Origin: Spiroplasma endosymbiont of Amphimallon solstitiale
GTDB lineage: Bacteria > Bacillota_I > Bacilli_A > Mycoplasmatales > VBWQ01
Reading direction: 5' to 3'
NCBI RefSeq assembly: GCF_964030965.1
Contig: NZ_OZ034999.1
Coordinates: forward strand, 248,001-312,000
Length of the DNA stretch: 64,000 nt
The notes under the pieces are model-generated. The model saw nothing but the letters and a program-made list of their open reading frames with translations, did no database searches and was not told the DNA's origin. A program made the position numbers and the translations under genes. Of the stretch, positions 29,855-40,439 are shown one piece after another; position 1 is the first letter of the stretch; each line of letters starts with the position of its first letter.

Positions 29855-30697
29855 ATGAGTAAATCTAAAATTTCATTAAGTTTAAAAAATGTTGAATTTC
29901 GTTATAAACCAGAATACAATAACGCTGTTGATAATGTTAGTTTTGATATTAATCATGGTGAATATATTACTATAATTGGTCATAATGGTAGTGGTAAGTC
30001 AACACTTTCAAAAATTATTATTGGTGTTTTACACAAACAAAAAGGTACAATTCAATTATTTGGTGAAACAATTACTAATAAAAACATTAAACAATTACGT
30101 CGTCACTTAGGTATTATTTTTCAAAATCCTGATAATCAATTTATAGGTTCAACTGTTCGTGATGATATTGCTTTTGGCTTGGAAAATCATTTAGTTGAAC
30201 CCAGTGATATGCCAGCAATTATTGACAGAGTTTCTAGGGCAGTGGGTATGGAAAAATATTTAGATCATGAACCACTATGATTATCTGGTGGTCAAAAACA
30301 ACGTGTAGCTATTGCTTCAGTTTTAGCTTTAGAACCTGATATTATTATTTTTGATGAGGCAACTAGTATGCTTGATCCAAAAGGTAAACGAGAAGTTAAA
30401 GAAATTATGTTAAAATTACAAGAACAACGCAATAAAACTATTATTTCTATTACTCATGATATGGATGAAATTATTAATGCCGATAAAATTATTGTTATGA
30501 ATAAAGGTAAATTAGTTCGTTATGGAACTCCATCTGAAATATTAAAAGAATGAGAGTTTTTACAAAGTATTCATTTAGATATTCCTTTTGTTTTAAAAGT
30601 ATCGTTAGGTTTAAAAAATAAGGGAATTAATATTAATGAAACATTAAGTGAAGAGGAGCTGATTTCTAGCTTATGTCAATTAAATTCAAAGAAGTAA
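29855..30697 (+). CDS. ecfA1: Energy-coupling factor transporter ATPase EcfA1, 280 aa
   Basis: ATP-hydrolysing subunit of an ECF vitamin/nutrient transporter. Walker [10 protein letters not shown] (about residues 42-50), Q-loop [10 protein letters not shown], signature LSGGQKQR, Walker [13 protein letters not shown] and switch His (SITHDMDE) are all present. One Trp (PLW) is TGA. The C-terminal end overlaps ecfA2 by 25 bases, and the spacing with ecfA2 and ecfT shows one operon. Substrate depends on an unlinked S-component, not seen here. Confidence 0.94.
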
Positions 30698-31551
30698 GTT
30701 ATACTTATTCTCCAAAAACCCCTTATCAATATCAAGCATTAAAAGATATTACTATTGAAATTGTTGAACAAAAAATAGTTGCTATTATTGGTGAAACTGG
30801 TAGTGGTAAATCAACTATGATTCAACATATTAATGGTTTATTAGTTCCAATGGCAGGTTCAGTTGCTATTAATGATTTTATTATTAAGGCTAATCAAAAA
30901 AAAATTCGTGATATTAAAAAAATACGTAAACAAATTGGCTTAGTTTTTCAATTTCCCGAATATCAGTTATTTGAAGAAACTATTGAACGAGATATTATGT
31001 TTGGACCAGTTAATTTTGGTGAGAAAAAAGATAAAGCACGAGAGTTAGCAAAAAAATATATTAATTTGGTTGGATTAGACGAAACATACTTATCAAGAAG
31101 TCCATTTGATTTGTCTGGTGGTCAAAAACGAAGAGTTGCTATTGCTGGTATTTTGGCATTACAAGGTCATACTTTAATTTTAGATGAACCAACAGCAGGA
31201 CTTGATCCCGATGGTGAAAAAGAATTAATTAATTTATTTTATGATTTAAATCATAAAGAAAATAAAACTATTATTTTAGTAACTCATAATATGAATCATG
31301 TACTAATGGTTGCTGATGAAGTTATTGTATTACATAATACACAGATTTATAAAAAAGCAGATCCAATTACTATTTTTAGAGATAAAAAATTAATTACCGA
31401 AACCGGAATTGAGCCACCAAAAATTTATAGTTTTTTATATAAATTAGAAGCAGCAGGATTTGATACATCAAAAATTACTGCTAGAAGTGATTCAGAATTA
31501 ATTGACCAGTTATCAAAAATATTATCCAAAAAAAATAGCAATAAAAAGTAA
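30673..31551 (+). CDS. ecfA2: Energy-coupling factor transporter ATPase EcfA2, 292 aa
   Basis: Partner of EcfA1 in the heterodimer. Walker A GETGSGKST, Q-loop QFPEYQLFEE, signature LSGGQKRR, Walker B TLILDEPTAGLD, switch His LVTHNMNH. The AAGAGGAGC before ATG 30673 lies inside ecfA1. The C-terminal 50 residues are the usual ECF-type extension. The ecfT start lies 13 bases beyond the stop. Confidence 0.94.
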   Translation: MSIKFKEVSYTYSPKTPYQYQALKDITIEIVEQKIVAIIGETGSGKSTMIQHINGLLVPMAGSVAINDFIIKANQKKIRDIKKIRKQIGLVFQFPEYQLFEETIERDIMFGPVNFGEKKDKARELAKKYINLVGLDETYLSRSPFDLSGGQKRRVAIAGILALQGHTLILDEPTAGLDPDGEKELINLFYDLNHKENKTIILVTHNMNHVLMVADEVIVLHNTQIYKKADPITIFRDKKLITETGIEPPKIYSFLYKLEAAGFDTSKITARSDSELIDQLSKILSKKNSNKK

Positions 31552-31564
31552 GGAGTAATAAATA

Positions 31565-32413
31565 ATGAAAGTTAGTTTTGGTCGTTATTTACCTTTAAAT
31601 TCAATCATTCATCGTGTAGATCCAAGAATTAAATTACTAGTTTTAATTTGTTTAATTGCTTCACTTTTTTTTCATACTGGTTTTGAAGGTTACGCTCTTA
31701 TTGGTTTTACTGTTATAACAATTTTCTTTTGTGCAAAATTACCTTTTATGATGTTATTAAAATTAATGCGCCCCATTTTATTTATGGCATTTATTTTATT
31801 TATAATTAACTGTTTTTTAACTGATGGCCCTAATGTAGGAATGATTTGACGTTGGCATGGTATTAAAGTATCGTATAAAGCTATATTTGTTAGTATTTAT
31901 ATTGCTCTTAGAATTTATTTAATGATTTTAATTACAACAATTTTAACAACCACAACTCAACCATTAGATTTAACATTAGCATTAGAAGATTTAATGTTAC
32001 CACTAAAATTAATTAAATTTCCAGTACATATTATTTCAATGATTATTTCTATTGCTCTTCGTTCAATTCCTACATTATTAGATGAAGCGGGCAGAATTTT
32101 AAAAGCGCAAGCATCACGTGGTGTAGATTTAAAAAATGGTCATTTTAAAGAAAAAGTTAAATCGTTAGTATCATTAATTATTCCCTTATTAGTTTCTTCA
32201 TTTCAAAAAGCAGAAGATTTAGCATACGCTATGGATTCAAGGGGTTATGATCCACAAGGTAAAAGAACACGTTTTCGTCAATACCATATTGATTTTAAAG
32301 ATATATTTTTCTTTATTATTGGTGTAGGATTATTAGCATTTCTTATATCTTATACTTATCATCCAGAAATATTTTGAAGAATTCCATTTATTGATGATTA
32401 TTATTCACAATAA
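31565..32413 (+). CDS. ecfT: Energy-coupling factor transmembrane protein EcfT, 282 aa
   Basis: Membrane subunit that couples the two ATPases to the substrate-binding S subunit. Several hydrophobic segments are seen, plus the two Ala/Ser-Arg-Gly coupling motifs (KAQASRGVDL about residue 180; AMDSRGYDP about 225). TGA Trp at GMIWRW and EIFWRI. The start follows AAGGAG. Length fits. Confidence 0.93.
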
Positions 32414-32513
32414 TATATAAAAAAATAATTAAATTTTTATTTATATATTTAGAAAATATTTGTAATTATATTTTTCTTAAGTATAATAATTTTATAAACT
32501 TAATATAGTTTTT

Positions 32514-32545
32514 AACCCGTTGTCTTATTTTAAAGTATATGGGTT
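32514..32545 (+). promoter_or_regulatory. Leader hairpin (family L) of small charged gene
   Basis: AACCCGTTGTCTT / TTAAAGTATATGGGTT, imperfect, preceded by TTAATATAGTTTTT and followed by a long T run, AGAGGAG and ATG 31 bases downstream. It could also end ecfT transcription, but the shared upstream segment with the other members speaks for a leader. Confidence 0.5.
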
Positions 32546-32575
32546 TTTATTTTTTTAAAAGAGGAGAAATTAAGT

Positions 32576-32857
32576 ATGTCTAGAGAATGAAAATTTGAAA
32601 GAAGAGATTTTGAAGAAAATCAGAAACGTATTGAAAAAGAAATCCAAAAAAGAATAAAACAAAATGAAGAAAAAAGAAAATTAGAAAAGGTAAAAAATTT
32701 ACAAGAAGAATGTAAAAGAGCTGAAGAAGAAAAATTAAAAAAAGAAAATAAGCTTATTAAAAAAAATAAAAAAAGTAAAAGACACAAAAATAAAAGACAT
32801 AAAAATAGAAAAGAAGTAAGCGTTTTAAAAGAAAAAAGAAAATTAATATTTTTATAA
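32576..32857 (+). CDS. Small Lys/Glu-rich coiled protein, 93 aa
   Basis: The start MSREWKFERRDFEENQKRIE follows AGAGGAGAAATTAAGT, with Trp encoded by TGA. Nearly all residues are Lys, Glu, Arg, Asn; a Lys/His/Arg block (KKSKRHKNKRHKNRKE) lies near the end. Likely a single helix or coiled coil. Unknown function. Its leader hairpin resembles those of the genes at 3412, 28237 and 34422. Confidence 0.65.
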
Positions 32858-33370
32858 GTTTTATTTATTTAACTAAGAATACTAGTAATATTTCTTATTT
32901 TAGAATAATTATTTATTTTTGTTTGATTTCAAAGAACTACCATTATTATTTGTGATAATTTTTCAATCGTGTTGATTTGTTATGATATAAAATATGTTAA
33001 TTTTACAAGAGTTTTATCTTTATTTTCAGTTTTATTAGATAAAATATTTTCAGCAGGAACACTATTAGAAGGCTATTACTGTGACTAGTGTTTTAATCAG
33101 TAAACTTCCTAATTTCTAAATATAGTATGGCTTAAAAGTGTATTAGGATATACACACATAGAAAAGGTATTAAGAGTATTTAAATCAATTATTATGATTA
33201 ATTATTAATTTTAAATTGTGTTCTAATTGTTAATAGTAGCATTGTTTTTTATTATTGTTACTGTTATATACGAAAATTAGATGATTATTTTTGTAGTTTT
33301 ATGAAAAAATATTAAAAAATCATAAATTTATTGTATAATATTTAACGGTTTTACTTATAGAAACTAATAT
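32858..33370. other. Gene-poor region with a decayed minus-strand open frame
   Basis: On the minus strand a frame ending at 32869 can be read with one internal TAA: it begins PSNSVPAENILSNKTENKDK, breaks after LTYFIS and ends NYSKIRNITSILS. It looks like the tail of a decayed gene but has no start and is not recognised. A -10-like TATAAT at 33334-33339 lies about 30 bases before tRNA-His, with TTAAAA as a weak -35, and may drive it. Confidence 0.45.
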
Positions 33371-33448
33371 GGCGACTGTGGCGTAGCGGTCTAGCGCATC
33401 AGTTTGTGGAACTGACATTCGCGGGTTCGAATCCCGTCAGTCGCCCCA
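33371..33448 (+). tRNA. tRNA-His (GTG)
   Basis: Acceptor GCGACTG pairs with CAGTCGC. A G before the first acceptor base faces the C discriminator, the extra G-1 expected of tRNA-His. D arm GCGTAGCGGTCTAGCGC. Anticodon stem TCAGT / ACTGA encloses TT-GTG-GA with anticodon GTG at 33406-33408. T arm GCGGGTTCGAATCCCGT. CCA is encoded at the end. Confidence 0.97.
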
Positions 33449-33472
33449 TTTAATAAAATTATGTTTTTTACT

Positions 33473-33493
33473 ACTCCTTTTTGGAGTTTTTTC
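33473..33493 (+). terminator. Terminator after tRNA-His
   Basis: ACTCC-TTTTT-GGAGT followed by T6. Confidence 0.7.
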
Positions 33494-33598
33494 TTTTTTA
33501 AATAAATATTATTATAAATTTATTTTTCGCTTTTTATTTACTAAATAAATAATGGTATAATTATTATGTTTTATGATTTGCAGAAAGTTGAGGTTTAA

Positions 33599-34141
33599 AT
33601 GTATATGTACCTTAAAGAAGGGCAAATACTTTCAATTCATGCATATAAGCATAATGGCGATTTATATCGTAGTTGAAATAATTCAATTGTTTTAGAAGAT
33701 ACTGAAAAATATTTAGTTTTAGTAAATGAGAATGTAACAATTACTGAAATTAATGGTCGTAAATGAACAACCGTTGATCCAGCAATTTGGTTATTTTTTA
33801 AAAATGATTGATACAATATTATTTGTATGATTCGTAATGATGGTGTTCAATATTATTGTAATATTGCCAGTCCCTTTATTTTAGATTCGCAAACAGTTAA
33901 ATACATTGATTATGATTTAGATGTTAAAGTATTTCCTAATCGTTCTTATAAACTGTTAGATTTGAAAGAATTTAAAACTAATCGTCGAATATGAAAGTAT
34001 CCAATACCTTTACAAAATATATTATGACAAAATATAAATAAATTAAAAAAAGGAATTAAGAAAAATGAAATTAATTTATTTAATGATGATGTAATTTTAA
34101 ATTATTGAAAAAATTATCAAAACCAAAGTTTGCAAAAATAG
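33599..34141 (+). CDS. DUF402-family protein (nucleoside phosphatase-like), 180 aa
   Basis: The start [20 protein letters not shown] follows GAGGTTTAA. The middle [20 protein letters not shown] and [10 protein letters not shown], and then [19 protein letters not shown], match the DUF402 fold (FomD/Ntdp-like, nucleoside di/triphosphatases). That function is a family inference. Trp is TGA at several places. A palindromic terminator follows immediately. Confidence 0.75.
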
Positions 34142-34168
34142 TAAGAACATATGTTCTTACTATTTTTG
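34138..34168. terminator. Palindromic terminator of the DUF402 gene
   Basis: ATAGTAAGAACAT / ATGTTCTTACTAT, a perfect 26-base palindrome overlapping the stop codon, with a T run on the plus strand. Confidence 0.8.
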
Positions 34169-34200
34169 ATATTAAAACTTTTTCTAATTAAATTTATTTT

Positions 34201-34422
34201 TTATAAAATAGGTAATATTTTTGCATAATTATGTTCTTTCATAATACTGTTTATATTACTTTTTTTACTTTTATCTTCAATACTATTATTTATATTTTGA
34301 ATATCTATATTATTAAATTGTATTTTCTTTTTGTAATTATGATAATTAATAGCATATGTTCTTAATTTTTTTATTTCTTTAAACATTAAGTTTTTTATTT
34401 CTTGTTCAATTTCTTTATTCAT
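34201..34422 (-). CDS. Small hypothetical protein, 73 aa
   Basis: The start follows AAAAGGAG on the minus strand. The sequence MNKEIEQEIKNLMFKEIKKL is a charged helix; the rest is Asn/Lys/Ile-rich. Its leader is the cleanest member of hairpin family L, at 34446-34479. No Trp and no membrane segment. Unknown function; short, but the ribosome binding site and leader support it. Confidence 0.6.
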   Translation of the reverse strand: MNKEIEQEIKNLMFKEIKKLRTYAINYHNYKKKIQFNNIDIQNINNSIEDKSKKSNINSIMKEHNYAKILPIL

Positions 34423-34445
34423 TTTTTACTCCTTTTAAAAATAAA

Positions 34446-34479
34446 AACCTATTTACTTTAAAAATAAAGTAAATAGGTT
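34446..34479 (-). promoter_or_regulatory. Leader hairpin (family L) of the 73-aa gene
   Basis: AACCTATTTACTTT pairs with AAAGTAAATAGGTT, 14 bp perfect, then T-rich on the minus strand and AAAGGAG. Start codon 24 bases downstream. The upstream minus-strand sequence AAATATTGTTTTTAACC agrees with the other members. Confidence 0.6.
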
Positions 34480-34851
34480 AAAAACAATATTTAGTTTATA
34501 GTTATTTTTAACATCTTTTTGAAAATTTACAATTAATATATATATATATATATCAAATATATTAATTTTATTTAGAGATTGAATATTAATTTTTGTAAAC
34601 TATTTTCATATATTTTCATATTTTTTGAAATAATGTTTTAGTAAATTTAATCAATTATCTAAAGGACGTATGAGATTAACCCTTAGAATTATGAGTAACA
34701 TTAACAATATAACTGCAAATTCTATGATTTGTTAATTAAATTATACCATAAATTTTAAAAATATTAAAAAATATAATTACAAAATTACATTTAAACAACA
34801 CAAAAATTCTAATCTTAAAATTAGAATTAAAAAATATTAAATTTTAACTTA
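34480..34851. other. AT-rich intergenic region
   Basis: Contains a short (TA)n tract around 34536-34552 and a short inverted repeat TTCTAATCTTAAAATTAGAA (34806-34825). No gene seen. Probably the promoter region of the minus-strand small gene. Confidence 0.5.
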
Positions 34852-34958
34852 TTAAGTACTATTAAGATAACTTCTAGAATTTAAATAATTTGCTTTTGCT
34901 ATTAACATATTATTTAATGTTTGATAATTATATATTTTTGCTCCATTAGTTAAAGATT

Positions 34959-36019
34959 CCTGAATTGTAAATATAAATGGGACAGTTTTTTAAAATAATT
35001 GTATTAAATCTATTGGTCTTTTATAAGATAGTGATTTTCTGGGTGTAGAATTAATTTGAAATGCTATAGTATTTAAATCTTTTTGTTTATATGAAGATAG
35101 ATCTGTAGATTTTGGTAAATATCTTCTTAAAATACCATTATTATTTTCATTTAAACCTCTTTGACAAGGTTTACCAGGATCTGCAAAATAAATCTTAACA
35201 TTACAATTTTTTTCGATTAATTTTCATTTACTAAATTCTTTACCACGATCAAAAGTAATAGTTTTAACTGTTCCTTTTTGTAACTTTGAAATAAATTTTA
35301 TTATACTTTTTGTAATATTTTCTGATTTATTATTTTTAGTTGCTAAAGGAATTGTGGTTTTTGATCATATATCAGCTAAAGTAATAATAGAACTTTTATG
35401 ATCTTTACCAATGATAGTATCACCTTCTAAATGACCAAATTCTTCTATATTTTTAATATTAGGAATGATTAAATTTCTTTCATGAATAGACTTACAATTA
35501 TTAATTCTGCCCCTAGTTTCTTTTTGTTTGTGAGGTTTATTTTTTCCTTTTCTCAATAAGTTATTTTCATCAAAACCCATTCGATTTGTTTTAAACATGT
35601 TATATAAAGTTTTTGTTGAAATACTTTTTATTTTATTTTCCTTTAAAAAATTAGCAATTATATCAAGAGCATAATTTTTAGTAATTAACAAATGATTAAT
35701 AGTATTAATTTCTATTAAAGTTAAAATTATTAATTTTCTACCTGCATTTTGTTTATTTTTTTGAATTTTATTCAATATTTCTAATGGTAATAAGTTTTGA
35801 TTTAATAATCTACAAACTCTATGTACAGTTGATTTACTATAATCAATGGCTTTTGCTATTTTACGAATCGAAAATCCATAACTTTTATATTCTTTTATTG
35901 CTATTATTGATTCAATAGTCAGATACTTATACATTGTACTAATTCCTTTCTTTTCTTAATTATAGAATTAACACAATTTAATTTTTATATAAGTGTCCTT
36001 TTTAATTTTACAATTCAGG
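34959..36019 (-). mobile_element. IS30-family insertion sequence, copy 2
   Basis: 1,061 bp, same as copy 1. ATT duplication at 34956-34958 and 36020-36022. Inserted into the Mbov_0401-like remnant. Confidence 0.95.
34990..35934 (-). CDS. IS30-family transposase, 314 aa, copy 2
   Basis: The amino acid sequence is the same as the copy at 27054-27998, with the same helix-turn-helix and DDE residues. One upstream base differs. Intact reading frame with TGA as Trp. Confidence 0.94.
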
Positions 36020-36366
36020 ATTTTAAAAAATGATATACATCACTTTCTGCACTACAACCTATATTTCAATCAGCATTTTGATTAATAATTCCTTGTTCAT
36101 TATTTTTAAAATAATTATAAGTTTTTTTAGTAACTTTATTATGATTATTTTCTAAAATAGTAATTAATCCATTATAATTACCATTTGAAAAAGTAGTTGT
36201 TACATCTAAATACTTTGTTCAATCAAGTGCTTTCTTTTGATGTTTACCACGAACATTAACAAAAGATTTTCATAAATAACTATAAGCATGATATTTGGCA
36301 ATGTTTAGTAATCTGTGTAACTTACAAAAATAACTATGTTTAATTAATTCTAGTAAATATAATTAA

Positions 36367-37629
36367 ATGACTAGAAAGAGTGAGTTACAGATGGCTAAAA
36401 AACAAAATATTAATAATAATGATCCAATATCAAAAGCAGTAGATTTATTATTAGAAAATACTGAAGATTTAACAACAGTTTTTAAAGAAGGGGGTTTATA
36501 TAAAGAATTAACAAAACGTTTAGTTGAAAAAATGTTGAATTCTGAAATGCAAAATTATTTAGGATATGAAAAAAATCAACATAGTAATACTGAAAATGCT
36601 CGTAATGGTACAAGTTCAAAAAAATTAATAACTCAACAAGGTAAAATTGAGATTGATGTACCAAGAGATCGCAATAGTGATTTTACTCCTGTAATAGTTG
36701 CAAAAAGACAGCGAAGATTTGATGGTTTTGATCAACAAGTGCTTTCACTATATGCAAAAGGTATGACTCTATCTGACATTAGAATGCAGTTACAAGAGTT
36801 ATATCATGGTGCTGATATTAGTGAAAGTGTTATTAGTCAAATTACTGATGATGTTATTGATGATGTCAAAACATGACAAAATCGACCATTAGAAAGCGTT
36901 TATCCGATTGTTTATTTTGATTGTATAGTAGTTAAAGTTCGACAAGATAAACGGATTATTAATAAATCAGTTTATATAGCATTAGGAGTTGATTTAGAAG
37001 GTAAAAAAGATGTTTTAGGCTTATGAATTAGTGAAAATGAAGGTGCTAAATTTTGATTAGCTAATTTCACAGAAATGAAAAATCGAGGCTTAAATGATAT
37101 TTTGATTGCTTGTAGTGATAATTTAACAGGCATGTCAGAAGCAATACAAGCAGTTTATCCTAAAACAGAACATCAATTATGCATTGTTCATCAAATTCGA
37201 AATAGTTTAAAATATGTTTCATACAAACATCGAAAAACTCTAGTTACAGATTTAAAACCAATTTATAGTGCATGTAGTGAAGAACAAGCAATGCAAGCTT
37301 TAGAATCATTTGAAAGTAAATGAAATAAACAATATCCCCAAATTGCTAAATCTTGATATAAAAATTGAGAAAATTTGATGATTTTTATTAGTTATCCTGC
37401 AGAAATCAAAAGAGTAATTTATACAACAAATGCTATTGAATCTGTTAATAGTCAATTACGAAAAGTTATTAGAAACAAAAAAGCTTTTCCTAATGATATG
37501 TCAGTTTTTAAAATATTTTATTTAGCAATTGAAAATATAACAAAAAAATGAACATTGCCTATTCAAAATTGAAATACAGCAATTGCTCATTTTATGATAA
37601 AATTTGAAGACAGAATTAATCTGAACTAG
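36367..37629 (+). CDS. IS256-family transposase, 420 aa, copy 2
   Basis: Same as the copy at 4840, with one visible substitution (VKT in place of VKA, near residue 168). The catalytic triad is intact. The MITE lies beyond the stop codon, so the protein is complete while the element's right end is damaged. Confidence 0.95.
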
Positions 37630-37659
37630 TACTTTGTAAAACAAAGATACACAGATTTC

Positions 37660-37822
37660 CTTTAATTTTGTAGAAAAGTAATGATACATGATAAAGTGTT
37701 ATTTTTAGAGAATTTTTACACTAAATAATGTTACTTTTAACAAATTTTTAATTAAAAATAATATTTTAAGTGTAAATTGATGAATAATTTTTGGTCATCC
37801 ATACTTTTCTACATAATTAAAA
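37660..37822 (+). mobile_element. 163-bp MITE-like element, copy 8
   Basis: Target duplication cagatttc (37652-37659 and 37823-37830), inside the right terminal inverted repeat of IS256 copy 2. So the MITE moved after that IS arrived. Confidence 0.95.
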
Positions 37823-37841
37823 CAGATTTCTAAAAAGCCTC

Positions 37842-37948
37842 GATTTTTTAATAAATTTTGATAAAAATAATAAAACAATAGTAACAATTACTCCACTAGC
37901 AACTTCTCCACTTAATACTGCTGATATTACTGTTGTAGATAAATTCAT
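37842..37948 (-). pseudogene. Truncated small membrane protein (phage-block gene)
   Basis: Minus strand; the start MNLSTTVISAVLSGEVASGV is followed by a hydrophobic helix (IVTIVLLFLSKFIKK) and is cut by IS256 copy 2 at 37841. As it stands the frame continues into the IS and stops in the MITE at 37817, giving 43 residues. It follows the preceding gene by three bases. One membrane segment suggests a holin or minor coat role; not proven. Confidence 0.55.
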
Positions 37949-37951
37949 TTT

Positions 37952-38431
37952 TTATTCCACCTTTTCTTTTTTTATTTTTCTTATTTCTTTTTCTATTTTT
38001 GGTAAATATCAAATAATAATTAATATTAAAATTGGTATTATTTTAATTATTAAATTTAATATAAATTTAATTCTTGGTGGTGCTTTATTTGGTAAATGAT
38101 GTAATCCAAATCCACCAATACTAGGTATAATTGTTAATCAAATAGCATTACCTCAATTATGTTTTCAATCTACATGTTCCATACCTAATTTAGTAAATGA
38201 TAATCAATTAGGTAATATTATTGTTTGTGGTAATGTACTTCATAATGTAATAATTAAAGATATTAATATAAATGATAATAAATTAATTGAATCTAACTGT
38301 TTTTTTCTTAATTTTTGAATATCATTTAATAAACTAAAATCATATATTTTTCTATCTTTAATATAATCTCTTCTACCGCGAGTAAAAGGAATTAAATAAC
38401 TAGTTTTTCACTCTGGTTTTTGAATTTCCAT
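37952..38431 (-). CDS. Phage-block membrane protein, 159 aa
   Basis: Starts MEIQKPEWKTSYLIPFTRGR with TGA as Trp. Two or three hydrophobic segments (INLLSFILISLIITLWST; AIWLTIIPSIGGFGLH; LIIKIIPILILIIIWYL) alternate with basic stretches. Nine bases separate it from the upstream gene, and it is on the same strand as the block. No family recognised. Confidence 0.65.
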
Positions 38432-38439
38432 TTAACCAC

Positions 38440-39351
38440 CTACTTTCATGTTTTATAAAAATTAGAATTTTGTTTAATTTTTATATATTTTCTTGTATGT
38501 AAAGAATTTTTTAATAATTGTTTTCTTTCATATCTTCATTGATTACTTCCTATTTCATTTTTTGATAAACTTTTATATTCTTTTAATTTAAAAAAACCTT
38601 TTTCTAATCTATTAATAAAATGCATAGTTTTTTGAACATTAATATTATTAGGATAAATTACACTAGTATCTTGAGAACCATAATATTTACCTTTTTTTGC
38701 TAATTCACTTTTAACATATTTTCTTAATTGACTTGGTAATCATTTTCTATTTCAAAATTTTCAAAATATTGTTCCAGCACCAGAACCATTTTTACCTTTT
38801 GCTTGTGTCATTAATATTCATATTTCTTGTGGAAATGCTGGATAAGTATAAGGACCATATCATAATTGTCTTTTATCATTATCACTTTGAAATAATGTTG
38901 TTAAAGTCCCAATTTTTAAATTTTTATTATCAACAATAAATCTTCCTTTTTTAAATCATGAACTTGATAATACTTCTCATGCATTATCTGGGATTTCTTC
39001 TTCATTTTCTTTAAATAAATTATCAAATTTATTTACATAATTTTTAACTGTTCTAATTTCTGTTGGCATAATAGAATTTTTAAAACTATTTATTGGATTT
39101 TTAAATTTATTAATTTCATTTTGTAATATAGATAATTCACTTGGTTTTAATATACTTGTTAATTTTTTAAGTATATTTGGATTAAAAACACTATATGGTT
39201 GATGTATTTCTTTTTCACTAATATTTTCACTATCAAATACTGCTTTTAATGATTGATTTTTATAATAAGTTTTTAAAGCATTTATTAATGCTAATTTAAT
39301 ATCATTACTTACTAAAGCATAATATATTCATTCAATAATTAAAGGTAACAT
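38440..39351 (-). CDS. Phage-block protein, 303 aa
   Basis: Start overlaps the stop of the upstream gene (TAATG). With TGA as Trp the frame is open from MLPLIIEWIYYALVSNDIKL to a TAG. It contains an aromatic stretch (KRQLWYGPYTYPAFPQEIWI) and WKFWNRKWLPSQLRKYVKSE, both unusual for a housekeeping protein. About 300 residues is the size of a connector/portal or collar protein in small tailed phages, but this is only an analogy. Unknown. Confidence 0.6.
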
Positions 39352-40181
39352 TATAAACTCAAATGATTATAATCTCAATTTAATGAAGCATTATCGTGAT
39401 TTAATGGTACTTCACTCATATTATCACTACCATATTGACTAGTTGTTTCACTATTAATGGAAAATCTATTATCATTATTAATTAAATGTGCTATTTCATT
39501 TGTAAAACTAGTTTCTTGCATTTCTACATCAAATTTTCTTTCCATAGGTAATAAATTATGAATAATTTCACTTGCACCAGCAATTATGGTAGGTACTGCA
39601 TAAGCATTATTAAAATCATTATTTATACCCATTGCTACACCACTTGAAATTAAACATCCACCAGTAGCCATATTACAAATCTTTCTTATTGCTTCAAATT
39701 TATTAGGTATTAATTCTAGAATTCCATTAATAAGATTTGAAATACCATAAGCATTTAATGAAATATAAGTATCTCAATCCATTAAATGATTATTAGTAGT
39801 ATTAGTAGTACTTAATAATAAATCTGGTGGAAATGGGTCAACAGTTGTTGTAGTTATTGGACTTTCTGTTGGATTAGGATTAATGGAAGAGTTAGTAAAC
39901 TTACTATAATTTGCTAAACCAATTGTTCCTAAACCTAGTAATATTTTTTTACTACTATTAATTAATTTAGTTTTATTACTTGGTCTTTGATTTAAATTTC
40001 AAATATCTAAACCTAATTTTTTACCAAATAATAAACTATTAATTGAACCTAATACTGGATTTGCAATTACTTGACCATAATAAGCACTTGTACCTATCAT
40101 TGCTGATAATGGACTAATTGAAGAACGAATGATTTTTAATAAAGTATAATTATTTAATTGTATATTCTCAGAAATTGGCAT
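39351..40181 (-). CDS. Phage-block protein, 276 aa
   Basis: Starts MPISENIQLNNYTLLKIIRS and runs with TGA as Trp to EVPLNHDNASLNWDYNHLSL. Mostly non-membrane, with a weakly hydrophobic segment around KKILLGLGTIGLANYS and a Gly-rich stretch ATGGCLISSGVAMGI. It overlaps the preceding 89-aa gene by 14 bases and the next by one, which fits a compact viral operon. Unknown family. Confidence 0.6.
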
Positions 40182-40437
40182 TTTTATTTTCTCCTTTTAA
40201 TAATTGATTAGTTTTTTTAATTTGAATTCTAACTGTTCCTTGACAATTTATATTATTTCCAACACATATAGCAAAATTATCATGTACATCACTTACTATA
40301 AAATAATCATTTCTTAATTTAGGATATTCATCTAATAAAATTGCTCTTAAATCATTACTACTAGTTAAATCTTCTGGTTTTGGTGAATAAATAATAATAT
40401 GTGCTTTTTCATCAAAATATTTATAAATATATTCCAT
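40168..40437 (-). CDS. Phage-block small protein, 89 aa
   Basis: Starts two bases after the capsid-like gene, MEYIYKYFDEKAHIIIYSPK, and contains NFAICVGNNINCQGTVRIQI. Small, soluble. Position directly after the capsid-like gene suggests a head accessory (decoration or stabilising) role; inference only. Confidence 0.6.
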   Translation of the reverse strand: MEYIYKYFDEKAHIIIYSPKPEDLTSSNDLRAILLDEYPKLRNDYFIVSDVHDNFAICVGNNINCQGTVRIQIKKTNQLLKGENKNANF

Positions 40438-40439
40438 AA

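Larger units (their letters stand above)
34852..36296 (-). pseudogene. Remnant of an Mbov_0401/ISLre2-like gene, split by IS30 copy 2
   Basis: Minus strand: 36296-36020 reads ...GKHQKKALDWTKYLDVTTTF, ...NYFKNNEQGIINQNADWNIG and CSAESDVYHF; after the IS30 (34959-36019) it continues KSLTNGAKIYNYQTLNNMLI to a TAA at 34852-34854. It matches the end of the intact gene at 42972 (WNQGVCAESDVSHLVKSLKG, then YGAKIYNDKVLDNMLI). The 5' part is missing, cut by IS256 copy 2 at 36297. The insertion with ATT duplication restores the frame when removed. Confidence 0.8.
36297..37841 (+). mobile_element. IS256-family insertion sequence, copy 2, carrying a MITE
   Basis: Same element as copy 1 but 1,545 bp because a MITE (37660-37822) sits in its right inverted repeat. 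Left flank tgatattt and right flank gatttttt do not form a target duplication. The left side is Mbov_0401-like DNA and the right side phage-like DNA, so this copy marks a rearrangement junction. The interrupted end may prevent transposition of this copy. Confidence 0.95.

Noticed and set aside
36297..37841. Phage integrase or recombinase at the end of the phage block
   Set aside because: The gene there is an IS256 transposase with normal catalytic motifs and element ends.
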